From: JBLUOA01 sp048060095
GTDB lineage: Bacteria; Pseudomonadota; Alphaproteobacteria; Rhodobacterales; Rhodobacteraceae
Reading direction: 5' to 3'
DNA length: 64,000 bases
Assembly (NCBI RefSeq): GCF_048060095.1
Contig: NZ_JBLUOA010000001.1
Span: 2,087,034-2,151,033, forward strand
Part shown: positions 1-8,007 of the stretch, piece after piece
How the letters are laid out: every line of letters starts with the position of its first letter
Numbering within the stretch: position 1 is the first letter of the stretch
Position numbers and translations under genes: made by a program
The notes under the pieces: model-generated
The model's input: the letters and a program-made list of their open reading frames with translations, nothing else
What the model was told of the DNA's origin: nothing
The model's database searches: none

Positions 1-1
1 C

Positions 2-139
2 AACGCATACCGCCGCCAGAAAGCCCGCCGAAAGCATCAGGAAATCACGCGAGGTTTGGACGCTATCGCTTTGACTGAGCTTGGTTATCCACCGAAACGG
101 GTCGATCCCAAACAGCGGCGTTGGTTCCTCTACCTATGA
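2..139 (+). CDS. C-terminal end of an unknown protein (partial)
   Basis: An open frame enters from the left edge and runs 45 codons to a TGA at 137-139. The visible end is rich in Arg and Lys and finishes in an aromatic stretch (RRWFLYL). No domain can be recognised from this fragment and the start lies outside the window. It is followed 24 bases later by a strong hairpin, which fits the end of a plus-strand transcription unit. Coding is inferred from the uninterrupted frame and protein-like composition only. Confidence 0.45.
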   Translation, partial: NAYRRQKARRKHQEITRGLDAIALTELGYPPKRVDPKQRRWFLYL

Positions 140-162
140 TGACCAACTCGCATCAATCCAAA

Positions 163-207
163 CGGGAGCCTTGCTGATACCCAAAAAGGTATCCGGTAAG
201 GCTCCCG
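163..207 (+). terminator. Long stem-loop, probable terminator
   Basis: The outer arms CGGGAGCCTT (163-172) and AAGGCTCCCG (198-207) are perfectly complementary, and an inner GATACC/GGTATC pair extends the stem around an A-rich loop. It is followed by a moderately T-rich run. It lies between the partial plus-strand gene and the minus-strand LysR gene, so it may terminate from both sides. Confidence 0.6.
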
Positions 208-249
208 CTTTCTGTTTCCCGTTATACGGCCAAGGGTTGCTTAGAAAAG

Positions 250-1077
250 TTAGCTGCCTTGCGTTTGCGCCCTCAGGATCGTGTAGATTCTATCGATGAC
301 CCGACGCACTTCCGGCAGGAACCTGTCTTCGTGATGTGTCACCAGCCATTGATCGTGCTCCAACTCCTCCACAATGGGTGAGATTTGCTTCAACTCGCTG
401 AATCGATCCCCAATAAACGTCGGCAGCACCGCTCGCGCGGCCCCCGTCAAAGCTAGATCCAGCGCGTTTCGGGAATTTGTAACCTCAATCGTATTCTTGC
501 CATCAGCAACCGATCGCACCCATTTGGCGGAGGGGGTCGATCCGACGACCTGCACGTATGTTTCGACTCTTTCGTTGCGGGCGTAGGTGGCGAAGTGAAC
601 CCGCGCCACCCTCCGGCCCGCCAGCCCTGCCCCCGTGGGTCGCCGATTTCTTATGCCGATCAACGCTTCCCGCCGTCCAATATCGGCCACTTCGTCATCA
701 GCGATAAACCTTAACCGAACCGGGTCCGGGCCAATGATCTCCGCCACCTTTGTGCAAAGCCGATGCGTAACCCAAAGCCCGGCTGAAACTTTGACGAGTG
801 GCACAGCCTGCGACGAACCAGACGCGATGATCGGCTGCACGTCCTGTTCAAGCGCGGTGGCCTTCGACAACAGGCTGTGTCCGTCGTCGGTTAACTCATA
901 CCCCCTTGGCAACCGCCGAAACAATTCGCGACCCAGACGACGCTCCAACGCAAGCATCCGCCGCCCCAATGTCGGCGCGCTTTTTCCGGTCGATGCGGTC
1001 GCGGAGGCAAGACCGCCTGCGCGGGCCACAGCAAGGAACAGACGTAAATCATCCCAATCGAATTTCGTTTCATTCAT
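250..1077 (-). CDS. LysR-family transcriptional regulator
   Basis: A 275-residue protein, slightly shorter than the usual 290-310 for LysR. The N-terminal 65 residues match the winged helix-turn-helix: WDDLRLFLAVARAGGLASA, then a recognition region ending in LGRRMLALERRLG and a wing with the typical LTDDGHSLL. The rest would be the periplasmic-binding-protein-like effector domain, which looks divergent. It is transcribed away from the aldo/keto reductase across an intergenic region of about 80 bases, the usual arrangement for a LysR protein controlling its neighbour. The effector is unknown. The start at 1077 is the first Met before the HTH. Confidence 0.88.
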   Translation of the reverse strand: MNETKFDWDDLRLFLAVARAGGLASATASTGKSAPTLGRRMLALERRLGRELFRRLPRGYELTDDGHSLLSKATALEQDVQPIIASGSSQAVPLVKVSAGLWVTHRLCTKVAEIIGPDPVRLRFIADDEVADIGRREALIGIRNRRPTGAGLAGRRVARVHFATYARNERVETYVQVVGSTPSAKWVRSVADGKNTIEVTNSRNALDLALTGAARAVLPTFIGDRFSELKQISPIVEELEHDQWLVTHHEDRFLPEVRRVIDRIYTILRAQTQGS

Positions 1078-1105
1078 GAAATGATCATTACATTACGTTT
1101 CATTC
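1066..1105. promoter_or_regulatory. Repeat and palindrome in the lysR / reductase divergent region
   Basis: CGTTTCATTC occurs twice, at 1066-1075 and 1096-1105, and the perfect palindrome AATGATCATT sits between them at 1080-1089. The region spans the lysR start codon and the space before the reductase. A regulator-binding site is an inference from symmetry and position. Confidence 0.35.
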
Positions 1106-1159
1106 CAATGGAACCGCCAAGCTGTTTACTTCGTGCCTGTCACAAGATGGAGCATGACG

Positions 1160-2149
1160 ATGAAATTTCTCGACACAGATATTCAACCGCTTGGAATGGG
1201 GTGCTGGCCGATAGGTGGCGCGATGTATTCGGGCGAAGAGTCACTGGGCTACACGAAGGCCAACGACGACGAGTCGATCCGCACAATCCACGCCGCATTG
1301 GATCGGGGCATCACCCTTTTCGACACGGCCGCCGCCTATGGGGCCGGTCATTCCGAACGCCTGTTGGCACACGCCCTGACAGACCGGCCAGACGCCGTGA
1401 TCGTCACAAAGATTGGCATCGCCATTGATGAAGACTCCAAGCAACTGACCTTTGGCGACACTGATCCGAAGCGCATCATCCCCGCGATTGATCAGTGCCT
1501 TGACCGGCTGGGGCGAGATTGCGTCGATCTGATGTTACTGCATGACAACAAGCTTGCCGTGTCCGAAGCAGAAGCGGTTTTCGACGAGATGGAAAAAGCA
1601 CGCAACGCCGGAAAAATCCGCGCCTATGGGTGGAGCACTGATTTTTCAGCAAGCGTCAAAGCGGTCGCATCAAGGCCGGGTTTTGCAGCTGTCGAACATG
1701 CGATGAACGTCTTTGTGGATGTTCCGCAAATTCAAGACGTGGTCGATAAAAACCAACTTCACGCCCTTATCCGGTCGCCGTTGGCGATGGGCTTGCTTAC
1801 CGGGAAATACGGGACTGGCGCGACGATGCAGGCTGGCGACATCCGGGCGAGTTCCAATCTGGTGATCGAATATTTCAAGGACACGCAAGCGAATCCCTAT
1901 TTCCTGAAGAAACTCGACGCCGTGCGAGAGTTGCTGACCGTCGACGGTCGCAGCCTGGTGCAGGGCGCGATTGGCTGGCTGTGGGCGAAGAACGGCAAGA
2001 ACATCCCCATCCCCGGCGCGCGGACGGTGGAGCAGATTGAGGGCATCGCCGGTGCCTTGGATTTTGGGGCACTCCCAAAAGGTGTGGTGGTAGAAATTGA
2101 CGGCCTTATTGGGCAAGACCGGGAAGCCGGGGCCGAAACGGAGCTTTGA
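1160..2149 (+). CDS. Aldo/keto reductase
   Basis: About 329 residues from the ATG at 1160, placed 7 bases after GGAG; a GTG at 1133 and an ATG at 1154 are in frame but less well placed. The sequence follows the NAD(P)H-dependent aldo/keto reductase TIM barrel: LGMGCWPIGG near the start, FDTAAAYGAGHSE with the catalytic Asp and Tyr, VTKIG with the catalytic Lys, DLMLLHDN with the catalytic His, and a C-terminal IPIPGARTVEQIEG cofactor-binding stretch. It probably reduces or oxidises a sugar or small carbonyl compound; the substrate cannot be read. Likely controlled by the divergent LysR gene. Confidence 0.88.
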   Translation: MKFLDTDIQPLGMGCWPIGGAMYSGEESLGYTKANDDESIRTIHAALDRGITLFDTAAAYGAGHSERLLAHALTDRPDAVIVTKIGIAIDEDSKQLTFGDTDPKRIIPAIDQCLDRLGRDCVDLMLLHDNKLAVSEAEAVFDEMEKARNAGKIRAYGWSTDFSASVKAVASRPGFAAVEHAMNVFVDVPQIQDVVDKNQLHALIRSPLAMGLLTGKYGTGATMQAGDIRASSNLVIEYFKDTQANPYFLKKLDAVRELLTVDGRSLVQGAIGWLWAKNGKNIPIPGARTVEQIEGIAGALDFGALPKGVVVEIDGLIGQDREAGAETEL

Positions 2150-2240
2150 TCTGCTATAATGAGTGTGAGGACGGCTGGCGTATCGGCTGGGCAATAGTCG
2201 ACCGCGACAGAGCATTTTATTATTTCAAAACAGTAAGTTA

Positions 2241-2257
2241 ATGGTGCCCCCACACGG
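2241..2257 (+). repeat. Left attachment repeat (att)
   Basis: ATGGTGCCCCCACACGG matches 10832-10848 exactly. The match stops where the rest of tRNA-Thr would begin, so this is the displaced copy of the tRNA 3' end made by integration. Confidence 0.85.
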
Positions 2258-2376
2258 CTTTGGAGTCTTATTTCATGAGGTTTCAGGGCATTCCGCTTCA
2301 CGACATAAATGCTTGATTGCATTACGATAAATGTATCGTTGCACTTCAGCTTGCACCATACTATCCCGTATTTGGG

Positions 2377-2395
2377 GGTGGATAGAAAGGTGGAC
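2377..2395 (+). repeat. Paired GGTGGA sites near the left att
   Basis: GGTGGAT (2377-2383) and GGTGGAC (2389-2395) lie 12 bases apart, just before the integrase start. The same pair in swapped order, also 12 bases apart, occurs at the right end (10760-10778). This pattern fits arm-type integrase binding sites. Confidence 0.4.
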
Positions 2396-2397
2396 AG

Positions 2398-3588
2398 GTG
2401 GCGGCGCTTCACAAGCTTACTGCGATTAAGGTGAAAACGGCACCTCCGGGGAAATACTCGGATGGAAATGGTCTCTGGTTGCACAAACGAGCAGACGGCG
2501 GTTCGCAGTGGTTTCTGCGTGTCGTAGTTCACGGGCGACGTCGCGAGATGGGGTTAGGAGCGCTTCAAAACGTCGATTTAAGAGAGGCCCGCACAAGCGC
2601 TGCCAGATGGCGTGCTGTGGCTAGACAAGGCAAAGACCCGATCAAAGAACGCGAACGGCTCCGTCGAGAGGATATGAAGGCCGATAATACACTCCAATCT
2701 GTTGCCGAAGCGGCGTTCGAAGCACGGAAAGCTGAATTAAAGAACGACGGTAAATCGAGCCGTTGGTTTTCGCCGCTAGAGCTGCACGTCCTACCCAAGC
2801 TCGGCAAAATGCCTGTCGAAGACATCGACCAGTTGGATATCAAGAACACGCTGGCTCCGATATGGCACACGAAAGCTGAAACTGCCAAGAAGGCAATGAA
2901 CCGCCTCGGAATTGTCATCAAACACGGAGCCGCGATGGGCCTCAATGTCGATATTCAAGCGACGGAAAAGGCTCGCGCGTTGCTAGGAAAATCGCGCCAC
3001 AAACCCGAGCACGTTCCGGCCATGCCGTGGGGCGACGTCCCGACCTTCTATGAAAGCCTATCCGACGGAACCGTCACGCAACTTTGTTTGAGGCTGGTAA
3101 TCCTGACCGCTGTCCGATCCACTGAAGCTCGGCACATGAACCTCAGTGAAATCGAAGGCGATACGTGGATCATTCCCAGTTACCGGATGAAGACTGGCAA
3201 GGAATACCGCGTTCCACTGTCAGCCGAGGCGAAACGAGTTGTCGAAGCCGCGAAATTGCTCGCTCGGGACGGCTTTCTTTTTCCCGGCGTTCGCAAAGGC
3301 GTTATCTCTGATGCCACTATGTCCAAGTATATGAAGACGTGCGGTCTGGAAGCCCGCCCACATGGATTCAGGTCCAGTTTTCGAACATGGTGCGCTGAAG
3401 CCACTGACGTGTCCCGAGACGTCGCTGAGACGGCGCTGGCTCATGTCACGGGTGGCAAGGTGGAGCGTTCTTATCGCCGGACAGATTTTCTGGAGCAAAG
3501 AAGCGTCTTGATGGAACGCTGGGCAGCGCATGTGACTGGGCAGAATGCGAGAGTTCTAAAGTTGGAGCGTAGGGCCAATGCAGATTGA
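2398..3588 (+). CDS. int: Tyrosine recombinase / integrase
   Basis: 396 residues from a GTG start. The N-terminal part (about 1-85) matches the DUF4102 arm-binding domain of P4/CP4-type integrases (YSDGNGLWL, then the WFLRVVVHGRRREMGLG strand pattern). A central SAM-like core-binding region follows. The C-terminal catalytic domain shows the Arg in TAVRSTEARHM, HGFRSSFRTW (His-x-x-Arg), LAHVTGG, and a Tyr nucleophile in VERSYRR near residue 363. It lies 140 bases inside the left att site and reads into the element. It should catalyse insertion into and excision from tRNA-Thr. Its end overlaps the next gene by 11 bases. Confidence 0.95.
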   Translation: MAALHKLTAIKVKTAPPGKYSDGNGLWLHKRADGGSQWFLRVVVHGRRREMGLGALQNVDLREARTSAARWRAVARQGKDPIKERERLRREDMKADNTLQSVAEAAFEARKAELKNDGKSSRWFSPLELHVLPKLGKMPVEDIDQLDIKNTLAPIWHTKAETAKKAMNRLGIVIKHGAAMGLNVDIQATEKARALLGKSRHKPEHVPAMPWGDVPTFYESLSDGTVTQLCLRLVILTAVRSTEARHMNLSEIEGDTWIIPSYRMKTGKEYRVPLSAEAKRVVEAAKLLARDGFLFPGVRKGVISDATMSKYMKTCGLEARPHGFRSSFRTWCAEATDVSRDVAETALAHVTGGKVERSYRRTDFLEQRSVLMERWAAHVTGQNARVLKLERRANAD

Positions 3589-4270
3589 TACAAGAAAGCG
3601 ACTTTCTCGTCCGGTAGCATTAGCAATAGAAATGATTGGGCCATTCCAACTATGGAACGAGGAATTGTCATGGCTTGGACCAACGGCATACATGCTTTGC
3701 ATTGAACTTGGCGTCACCGTTGAGCCTGCCAATCAGAAATCGGGCAAAGCCGCCCTAAGGGCACCCGAGGCAAGCGCGACTGCGCTACTGAACGCGGCGA
3801 GCAAAGATGAAGAGGCATATCATCTGGTGAAAATGCTCTGCGGAGCTGCTATCGGTCGGGGTGAAGTACTACCCGAACCACTTGCTCATTTCTCATCCCT
3901 TGTCTTACAGGGCAGCTTCCCTGAACCGCGCAAATCTAGAGGCAACAAATCCGGCGTAACGTCGATAAAACGGTGGCGACGCGATGTTGCAGTATTGACC
4001 GCAATGAAGGCTCTTTCAGACCAACTAGGTATTCAACCCACGAAGTCGAAAGAAACTCGTGAGGGGTCGAGTGCTTCTCAAGTCACGTCTGGAGCAGAAG
4101 TTGTCGTAGCCGCATTTCGATACCTAAGCTCGGGTGAAGCCAACTCTGTCCGCATGACACTGGATACGGCCACCGAAATTTGGACAAAGCGCGCCAAACT
4201 TGAAGGCGATCTGCTGCGAGCGACTGATGCGATATTGCAGTCGCGTTCTAGTCTACAGCCATTCACCTGA
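3578..4270 (+). CDS. Unknown protein coupled to the integrase
   Basis: 230 residues, not recognised. The start ATG overlaps the end of the integrase frame, so translation is probably coupled. The sequence has no signal peptide or clear membrane helix. It appears mostly helical, with a basic central segment (KSRGNKSGVTSIKRWRRD, near 120-140) and a C-terminal helix-rich part. Position suggests a role in the element's maintenance, but no function can be assigned. Confidence 0.6.
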   Translation: MQIDTRKRLSRPVALAIEMIGPFQLWNEELSWLGPTAYMLCIELGVTVEPANQKSGKAALRAPEASATALLNAASKDEEAYHLVKMLCGAAIGRGEVLPEPLAHFSSLVLQGSFPEPRKSRGNKSGVTSIKRWRRDVAVLTAMKALSDQLGIQPTKSKETREGSSASQVTSGAEVVVAAFRYLSSGEANSVRMTLDTATEIWTKRAKLEGDLLRATDAILQSRSSLQPFT

Positions 4271-4358
4271 GCATTCGAAAAATCGCGCTTAAACTTTTCT
4301 AATGAGGTGTGAAACCCCATCGATCACGTTGACTCCATACGAAACAAGTTGGAGACCA

Positions 4359-4547
4359 ATGATGCACGAACAATACCTCACATTTCGCGACCTTGCCGCG
4401 AAACTTGGATTGGGCAAAAGCTCAATCTACCGCCGGATTGAAGACGGCACTCTCCCCAAACCAATCAAAATTGGGAACTTATCTCGCTTTAAGGAAAGCG
4501 AAGTGAACGAAGCACTGCAACGGCTCGAAGCTCAGCGCAGCGCTTAA
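4359..4547 (+). CDS. AlpA-family DNA-binding protein (excisionase-like)
   Basis: 62 residues. GGAG at 4351-4354 supports the ATG at 4359; an upstream in-frame start exists but has no ribosome site. Almost the whole protein is an AlpA/MerR-like winged helix: YLTFRDLAAKLGLGKSSIYRRIEDGTLPKPIKIG, then a strand with SRFKESEVNEAL. AlpA proteins in P4-like elements regulate integrase or act as excision factors. The location two genes after the integrase fits this. Confident for family, moderate for role. Confidence 0.85.
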   Translation: MMHEQYLTFRDLAAKLGLGKSSIYRRIEDGTLPKPIKIGNLSRFKESEVNEALQRLEAQRSA

Positions 4548-4648
4548 GAAACCCCCGAACGCCGTAGCGGACAGGGCTCACTTACACTCAGTATTGCAGT
4601 CAGAGCATAGCCCGTCCGACGCGCTCCTTCAATCAAGAGGAACCGGTT

Positions 4649-4963
4649 ATGAGAAAACCATCCCACAAGTGGGCAAGAAAGACCTGTGTCGTCACAAACA
4701 ACGAAAAACCCATTATTATTTCGATTAGCGGTCGGGAACTGTGGATGTTGCTGGAACTCGATGCAGCGGGAAGCACGGGTTGCACCGCGTTGCAATATGC
4801 TCCCGGAATAAGGCTGGCGGCATATGTCTACAAACTCCGCAAACGTGGCGTCGAGATTGCAACTTATCGCGAGCCTAACGATGGCAGTTTTCCGGGCACG
4901 CATGGGCGCTATGTGCTCATGTCTCAGATCGCTTGGAATATTGATACGGAGGTGCGGATATGA
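4649..4963 (+). CDS. Small winged-helix-type protein
   Basis: 104 residues, preceded by AGAGGAACCGGTT. The middle (about 32-80) reads as a helix-turn-helix in which a helix (ELWMLLELDAAGSTGCTALQ) is followed by RLAAYVYKLRKRGVEIATYR and a wing ending in GRYVL. This resembles the small helix-turn-helix proteins often found in alphaproteobacterial phages and islands. The last codons overlap the next gene in an ATGA junction, so the two are translated together. DNA binding is inferred from the fold pattern; target unknown. Confidence 0.6.
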   Translation: MRKPSHKWARKTCVVTNNEKPIIISISGRELWMLLELDAAGSTGCTALQYAPGIRLAAYVYKLRKRGVEIATYREPNDGSFPGTHGRYVLMSQIAWNIDTEVRI

Positions 4964-5352
4964 GCGACTATTTAGCGAATGTCTCCCAAGTCTCACCTCG
5001 AAACGCGCCCCGGCTGGAAGAGAAACTTCGAGGAAACCGGATGCTCACTGCCATTGAAAAGCTGATGATATACCAGACGCTTTCACGACACTGGCGGCGT
5101 TACTTGACCCCAACCGAGTTCGTTGTTCTTTCCTACATCGTTGATCGGAGCGCAGGTTGGGGTCGCGGCGACTTCGTTGCATGCGGCGATAACGTGCTCT
5201 ACGGCGACCGGGAGTATGCTGGCGTTGGAGTTGGAAGGACGGCATACTATAATTCCTTGCGGTCATTAGAAGCGGCGGGTGCTATCAGCAGAAAAAGCCA
5301 TCGGGACCGGACCCGCATCTGGCTACATACGAACTGGTGCAATTTCGAGTAA
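4960..5352 (+). CDS. Winged-helix protein resembling a replication-initiation domain
   Basis: 130 residues starting in an ATGA overlap with the preceding gene; a second Met at 5041 is possible. Residues about 45-115 form a winged helix (LTPTEFVVLSYIVDRSAGWGRG, then GRTAYYNSLRSLEAAGAISR and a basic wing). This pattern is seen in N-terminal domains of phage O-type and plasmid replication initiators. It is too short to be a complete initiator and has no helicase or primase part. An iteron-like array begins about 100 bases downstream, which supports a replication or copy-control role. Not proven. Confidence 0.5.
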   Translation: MSDYLANVSQVSPRNAPRLEEKLRGNRMLTAIEKLMIYQTLSRHWRRYLTPTEFVVLSYIVDRSAGWGRGDFVACGDNVLYGDREYAGVGVGRTAYYNSLRSLEAAGAISRKSHRDRTRIWLHTNWCNFE

Positions 5353-5362
5353 CCAGCCAATA

Positions 5363-5393
5363 GCCTAGGAGTGCCTTGAGCGCATTCCTAGGC
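5363..5393 (+). terminator. Stem-loop after the replication-like gene
   Basis: GCCTAGGAGTGC (5363-5374) and GCATTCCTAGGC (5382-5393) pair with one mismatch around a 7-base loop, starting 10 bases after the stop codon. There is no strong T tract, so termination is likely but not certain. Confidence 0.5.
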
Positions 5394-5450
5394 GTTCAAT
5401 ATATGAACCTGAGAAATCCAATAAACGGCTCCAAGAAGTCCATTAAACGA

Positions 5451-5520
5451 AGACTGAATACAGGAGTAAGAATACAAACAGTAAGAATACACACAGTTAC
5501 TATTGGTTAGAATACACGCT
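5451..5520 (+). repeat. Iteron-like array of 15-bp repeats
   Basis: GTAAGAATACAAACA (5466-5480) and GTAAGAATACACACA (5481-5495) are head-to-tail. A weaker copy, AGACTGAATACAGGA, precedes them in phase (5451-5465), and GTTAGAATACACGCT follows at 5506-5520 after a 10-base spacer. A perfect GACCGC-GCGA-GCGGTC hairpin lies next to it (5523-5538). The block fills the gene-free stretch 5353-5660, together with the stem-loop before it. Candidate roles are initiator-binding iterons of an origin or a regulator-binding array. Confidence 0.55.
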
Positions 5521-5660
5521 ACGACCGCGCGAGCGGTCTTCGCGCAGTAGAAATCCGGGGAGAAAGCAAAATTTACCGCGCCAACAATCGGTCCTCGCTC
5601 GTGACCCTATCTGACCTAATTTAGCCTTTCCTGCATTCACCTACCCTCTATGCTCCGCGT

Positions 5661-6083
5661 ATGAACAACACCCCGACAGCAAAGAACATGACACCCTGCC
5701 AGCTTCTTCGACAGATCGACCAGCTAGATGAGGGCACGCCAAAACATAAGATGTTGGAGCACGAGTTAGCTGTCGGGGTCGGTTATGGTGCCGCTTGGTA
5801 TTCGTCGCAGAAAGAGCATTGGCAAGGTTGGCTGCAAGACTACGATGGACCCGGTGCTTATGGTCGATTAATCCGCCACGATAGAACCGCCCAGTTCGCT
5901 TACAACCACATCCGATGCGCCCCAATGCTGTTTTGGTTGGCGGAAGCCGCGTCGGTTCCTGACGGGGCCGTAGATCGCGCCTACGTAGCCGTGACGAAGG
6001 CGGTGAGGCAGTCCGGAATTCAATGCGCGATACTCCGACGGGAAATCCCTTGGCAAGCAGTCTTCAACGGATTGACGACATAG
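5661..6083 (+). CDS. Unknown 140-residue protein
   Basis: Not recognised. The sequence looks soluble, with many Trp, Tyr and Cys residues and no signal peptide or membrane helix. The first 25 residues suggest a helix (MTPCQLLRQIDQLD); the middle contains GYGAAWYSSQKEHWQGWLQDYDGPGAYGRL. It stands alone between two gene-free stretches. The downstream 160 bases to 6245 hold only a GCAACGGGTTGC near-palindrome (6101-6112). Confidence 0.55.
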   Translation: MNNTPTAKNMTPCQLLRQIDQLDEGTPKHKMLEHELAVGVGYGAAWYSSQKEHWQGWLQDYDGPGAYGRLIRHDRTAQFAYNHIRCAPMLFWLAEAASVPDGAVDRAYVAVTKAVRQSGIQCAILRREIPWQAVFNGLTT

Positions 6084-6245
6084 GCTCCGGATGTGGTGAC
6101 GCAACGGGTTGCAACTAATTTTCCGACGAACATTCTACGAGCACAGTCAAAGGATTGCCTAGTTTTTCACTAGCTTAGAAGATAGTAGTTTAACTGGTCG
6201 TCAAATGTTAGAAAACGTTACTAGCAGACAAAGCGACGCAATTCG

Positions 6246-6386
6246 CTAATCTTCGATTTCCTCCTCGTCGTCGAGGTCGTCATCCTCAAATTCAACATCG
6301 CTGGAATTCTGATTTGAGAGAAGGCGCGTTTCTTCCCTAGTTTCACGTAGCTCATTAATATTTGGGGTGTATCCCCTTGAGGCAAG
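6246..6386 (-). other. In-frame acidic extension after the ATPase stop codon
   Basis: The frame of the upstream ATPase gene continues without interruption for 46 codons past its TAA (6387-6389) to a TAG at 6246-6248. The translated stretch looks protein-like: a charged helix (NINELRETREETRLL) and then an extremely acidic end (VEFEDDDLDDEEEIED). There is no in-frame ATG, GTG or TTG inside it. It could be a tail lost by a stop mutation, a read-through product, or chance; chance alone is not excluded. Confidence 0.35.
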
Positions 6387-7931
6387 TTACTTCCGCTTCA
6401 AGAAGTAGAAGCGATGGCGGCTCCTGTGCTTCCCCGGTGACCTATCAACAATTCCCTTACTCACCAAACTATCCAGAACTTGTTTTGTGCCGCGCCAGTC
6501 CTGAGAAATGACCAAGCCAGCATCGGTAACATTCACCTTATGGTTTTCAGCTAGGTAGTTGACCACCATCTTTTCGCTTTCCGAAAGGCCATCATATTGT
6601 TCTGGGTTGATTGAGGCCGCCGCTTCTGATCGCACGTACTGTTTGCGGTGTTCCACGTCGTTTTCAAGGGTCACTGTTACTGAAAAGGTTCCCGATTGCC
6701 GGTCAATAAAGACGGGGTCAGGCAAGTTCGCCTGCCGCATCCCTTCCCTCATGCGTCGGGTGCCTTCAAATGCACATTGAACGTAGTCGAAATAGTATAG
6801 CCCCCACATCAGTTTGGGGTTTCGCGGGTTATGGGACTCATAGACCGTTTCACCAGTTGTCGGCGGCATGAATGAACCAGGAGACTCGACTACAAATTTA
6901 TCTTCAAACATCTTCACGTAGATGTTCATTTGTTTCAGGTTGTATGATCTGTGCACTGCTGCATTTACGACAGCTTCCAGCCAAACCTCGTCCGGGTATT
7001 CCGGCTTGCTAGCAAATTTTCCATCTGATCCGAGGCGGGTGAATTTTCGAATTTGTGTTCCTATATATTCTTCAGCTTGTTGGATTTGCTGCGCCAGAGG
7101 CCCCTCGAAGACACGGTCCGCGACAGAGTTCAGATTGAGGCCAAAGCGCTCTTCTGGTCCATCGTATCGCAAAACGCGGATAAAGCAGCCTGGCATGACA
7201 GCCCTGGCGTTCAGTGCAAATAGAATCGCACATGCGTTAGTTGGCTTGAACCCATCAGCAGATTTCTTGCCTAGGTTCGCCAGCTGTAGAACATCTTCAA
7301 CGTTATAGCGCGAAGGTAGCTGTCGCTTGTTAAGATAAGATGTTCTGAACTGCGCCATTACTTCCGTGGCGAAGTCGTCAGGGAAAGATAGGCTGCATGC
7401 TTCGGACTCAAAATCCAATTCGCCGCGGTTCAGTCTTATTTCTCTTTTTTCGGCTTCCGTTAATTTTCGCTTCTCATCGCCTTCACGTATGAAGGCATCT
7501 CCCGATACATTCTCTACTAGTTTATTCTCGCGATGGAAGACTCTGAGCATCACTATGTAGTCGTCTTCTCCCTTTGAGTTTTTGACTGCGAGATTGCGAA
7601 ACTCGAACCGTGCATCAGGAACCAATCTTCCCACAGTCCTCAAGGCATTTAAATGTTCAACAGCCACAGCCTTACAGCCCGATACCGAGCCATCGTTTTC
7701 AACACCGATCAAAACGAGACCACCATGGGGCTGTGTATTCGCCCACATAACAACATAGTCGGCCAACGCCTTCTGACTTATCTTGGCTCGCTTTCGTTCC
7801 ACCCTTGGGTCTTCTTTGAACCCAAGAACCACTGAGGGGTCTTGTTCCCCAAAGATGTCGTCCGGGGTCCAAAGCTGTGTTAGACTTGGGAGTGGAGGTT
7901 GAAGGTCTAGCTCTAGTTGCTCGCCGTGCAT
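6387..7931 (-). CDS. AlbA_2/Schlafen-type putative ATP-binding regulator
   Basis: 514 residues. Residues about 40-160 form an AlbA_2 (Schlafen-like, formerly AAA_4) domain, with VERKRAKISQKALADYVVM, ANTQPHGGLVLIGVENDGSVSG and a later IREGDEKRKLTEAE stretch. Residues about 300-430 resemble the GHKL-like HATPase_c_4 region of this family (PDEVWLEAVVNAAVHRSY, VVESPGSFMPP, NPRNPKLMWGLYYF). A winged helix (about 455-510) closes the protein. Such proteins occur often on mobile elements and in anti-phage gene sets, but their activities are mostly unproven. It stands alone on the minus strand. Stop is TAA with an open acidic continuation. Confidence 0.82.
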   Translation of the reverse strand: MHGEQLELDLQPPLPSLTQLWTPDDIFGEQDPSVVLGFKEDPRVERKRAKISQKALADYVVMWANTQPHGGLVLIGVENDGSVSGCKAVAVEHLNALRTVGRLVPDARFEFRNLAVKNSKGEDDYIVMLRVFHRENKLVENVSGDAFIREGDEKRKLTEAEKREIRLNRGELDFESEACSLSFPDDFATEVMAQFRTSYLNKRQLPSRYNVEDVLQLANLGKKSADGFKPTNACAILFALNARAVMPGCFIRVLRYDGPEERFGLNLNSVADRVFEGPLAQQIQQAEEYIGTQIRKFTRLGSDGKFASKPEYPDEVWLEAVVNAAVHRSYNLKQMNIYVKMFEDKFVVESPGSFMPPTTGETVYESHNPRNPKLMWGLYYFDYVQCAFEGTRRMREGMRQANLPDPVFIDRQSGTFSVTVTLENDVEHRKQYVRSEAAASINPEQYDGLSESEKMVVNYLAENHKVNVTDAGLVISQDWRGTKQVLDSLVSKGIVDRSPGKHRSRHRFYFLKRK

Positions 7932-8007
7932 ATCACCATCTTGTCGACTTGGCCGAAATATAGCAATTATAGCAAAAACTTAATCTCGACACGAGGGAAT
8001 CTTCACG

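Noticed and set aside
2157..2240. Possible gene remnant between the reductase and the left att
   Set aside because: Short and without a clear frame; too little to call a pseudogene.
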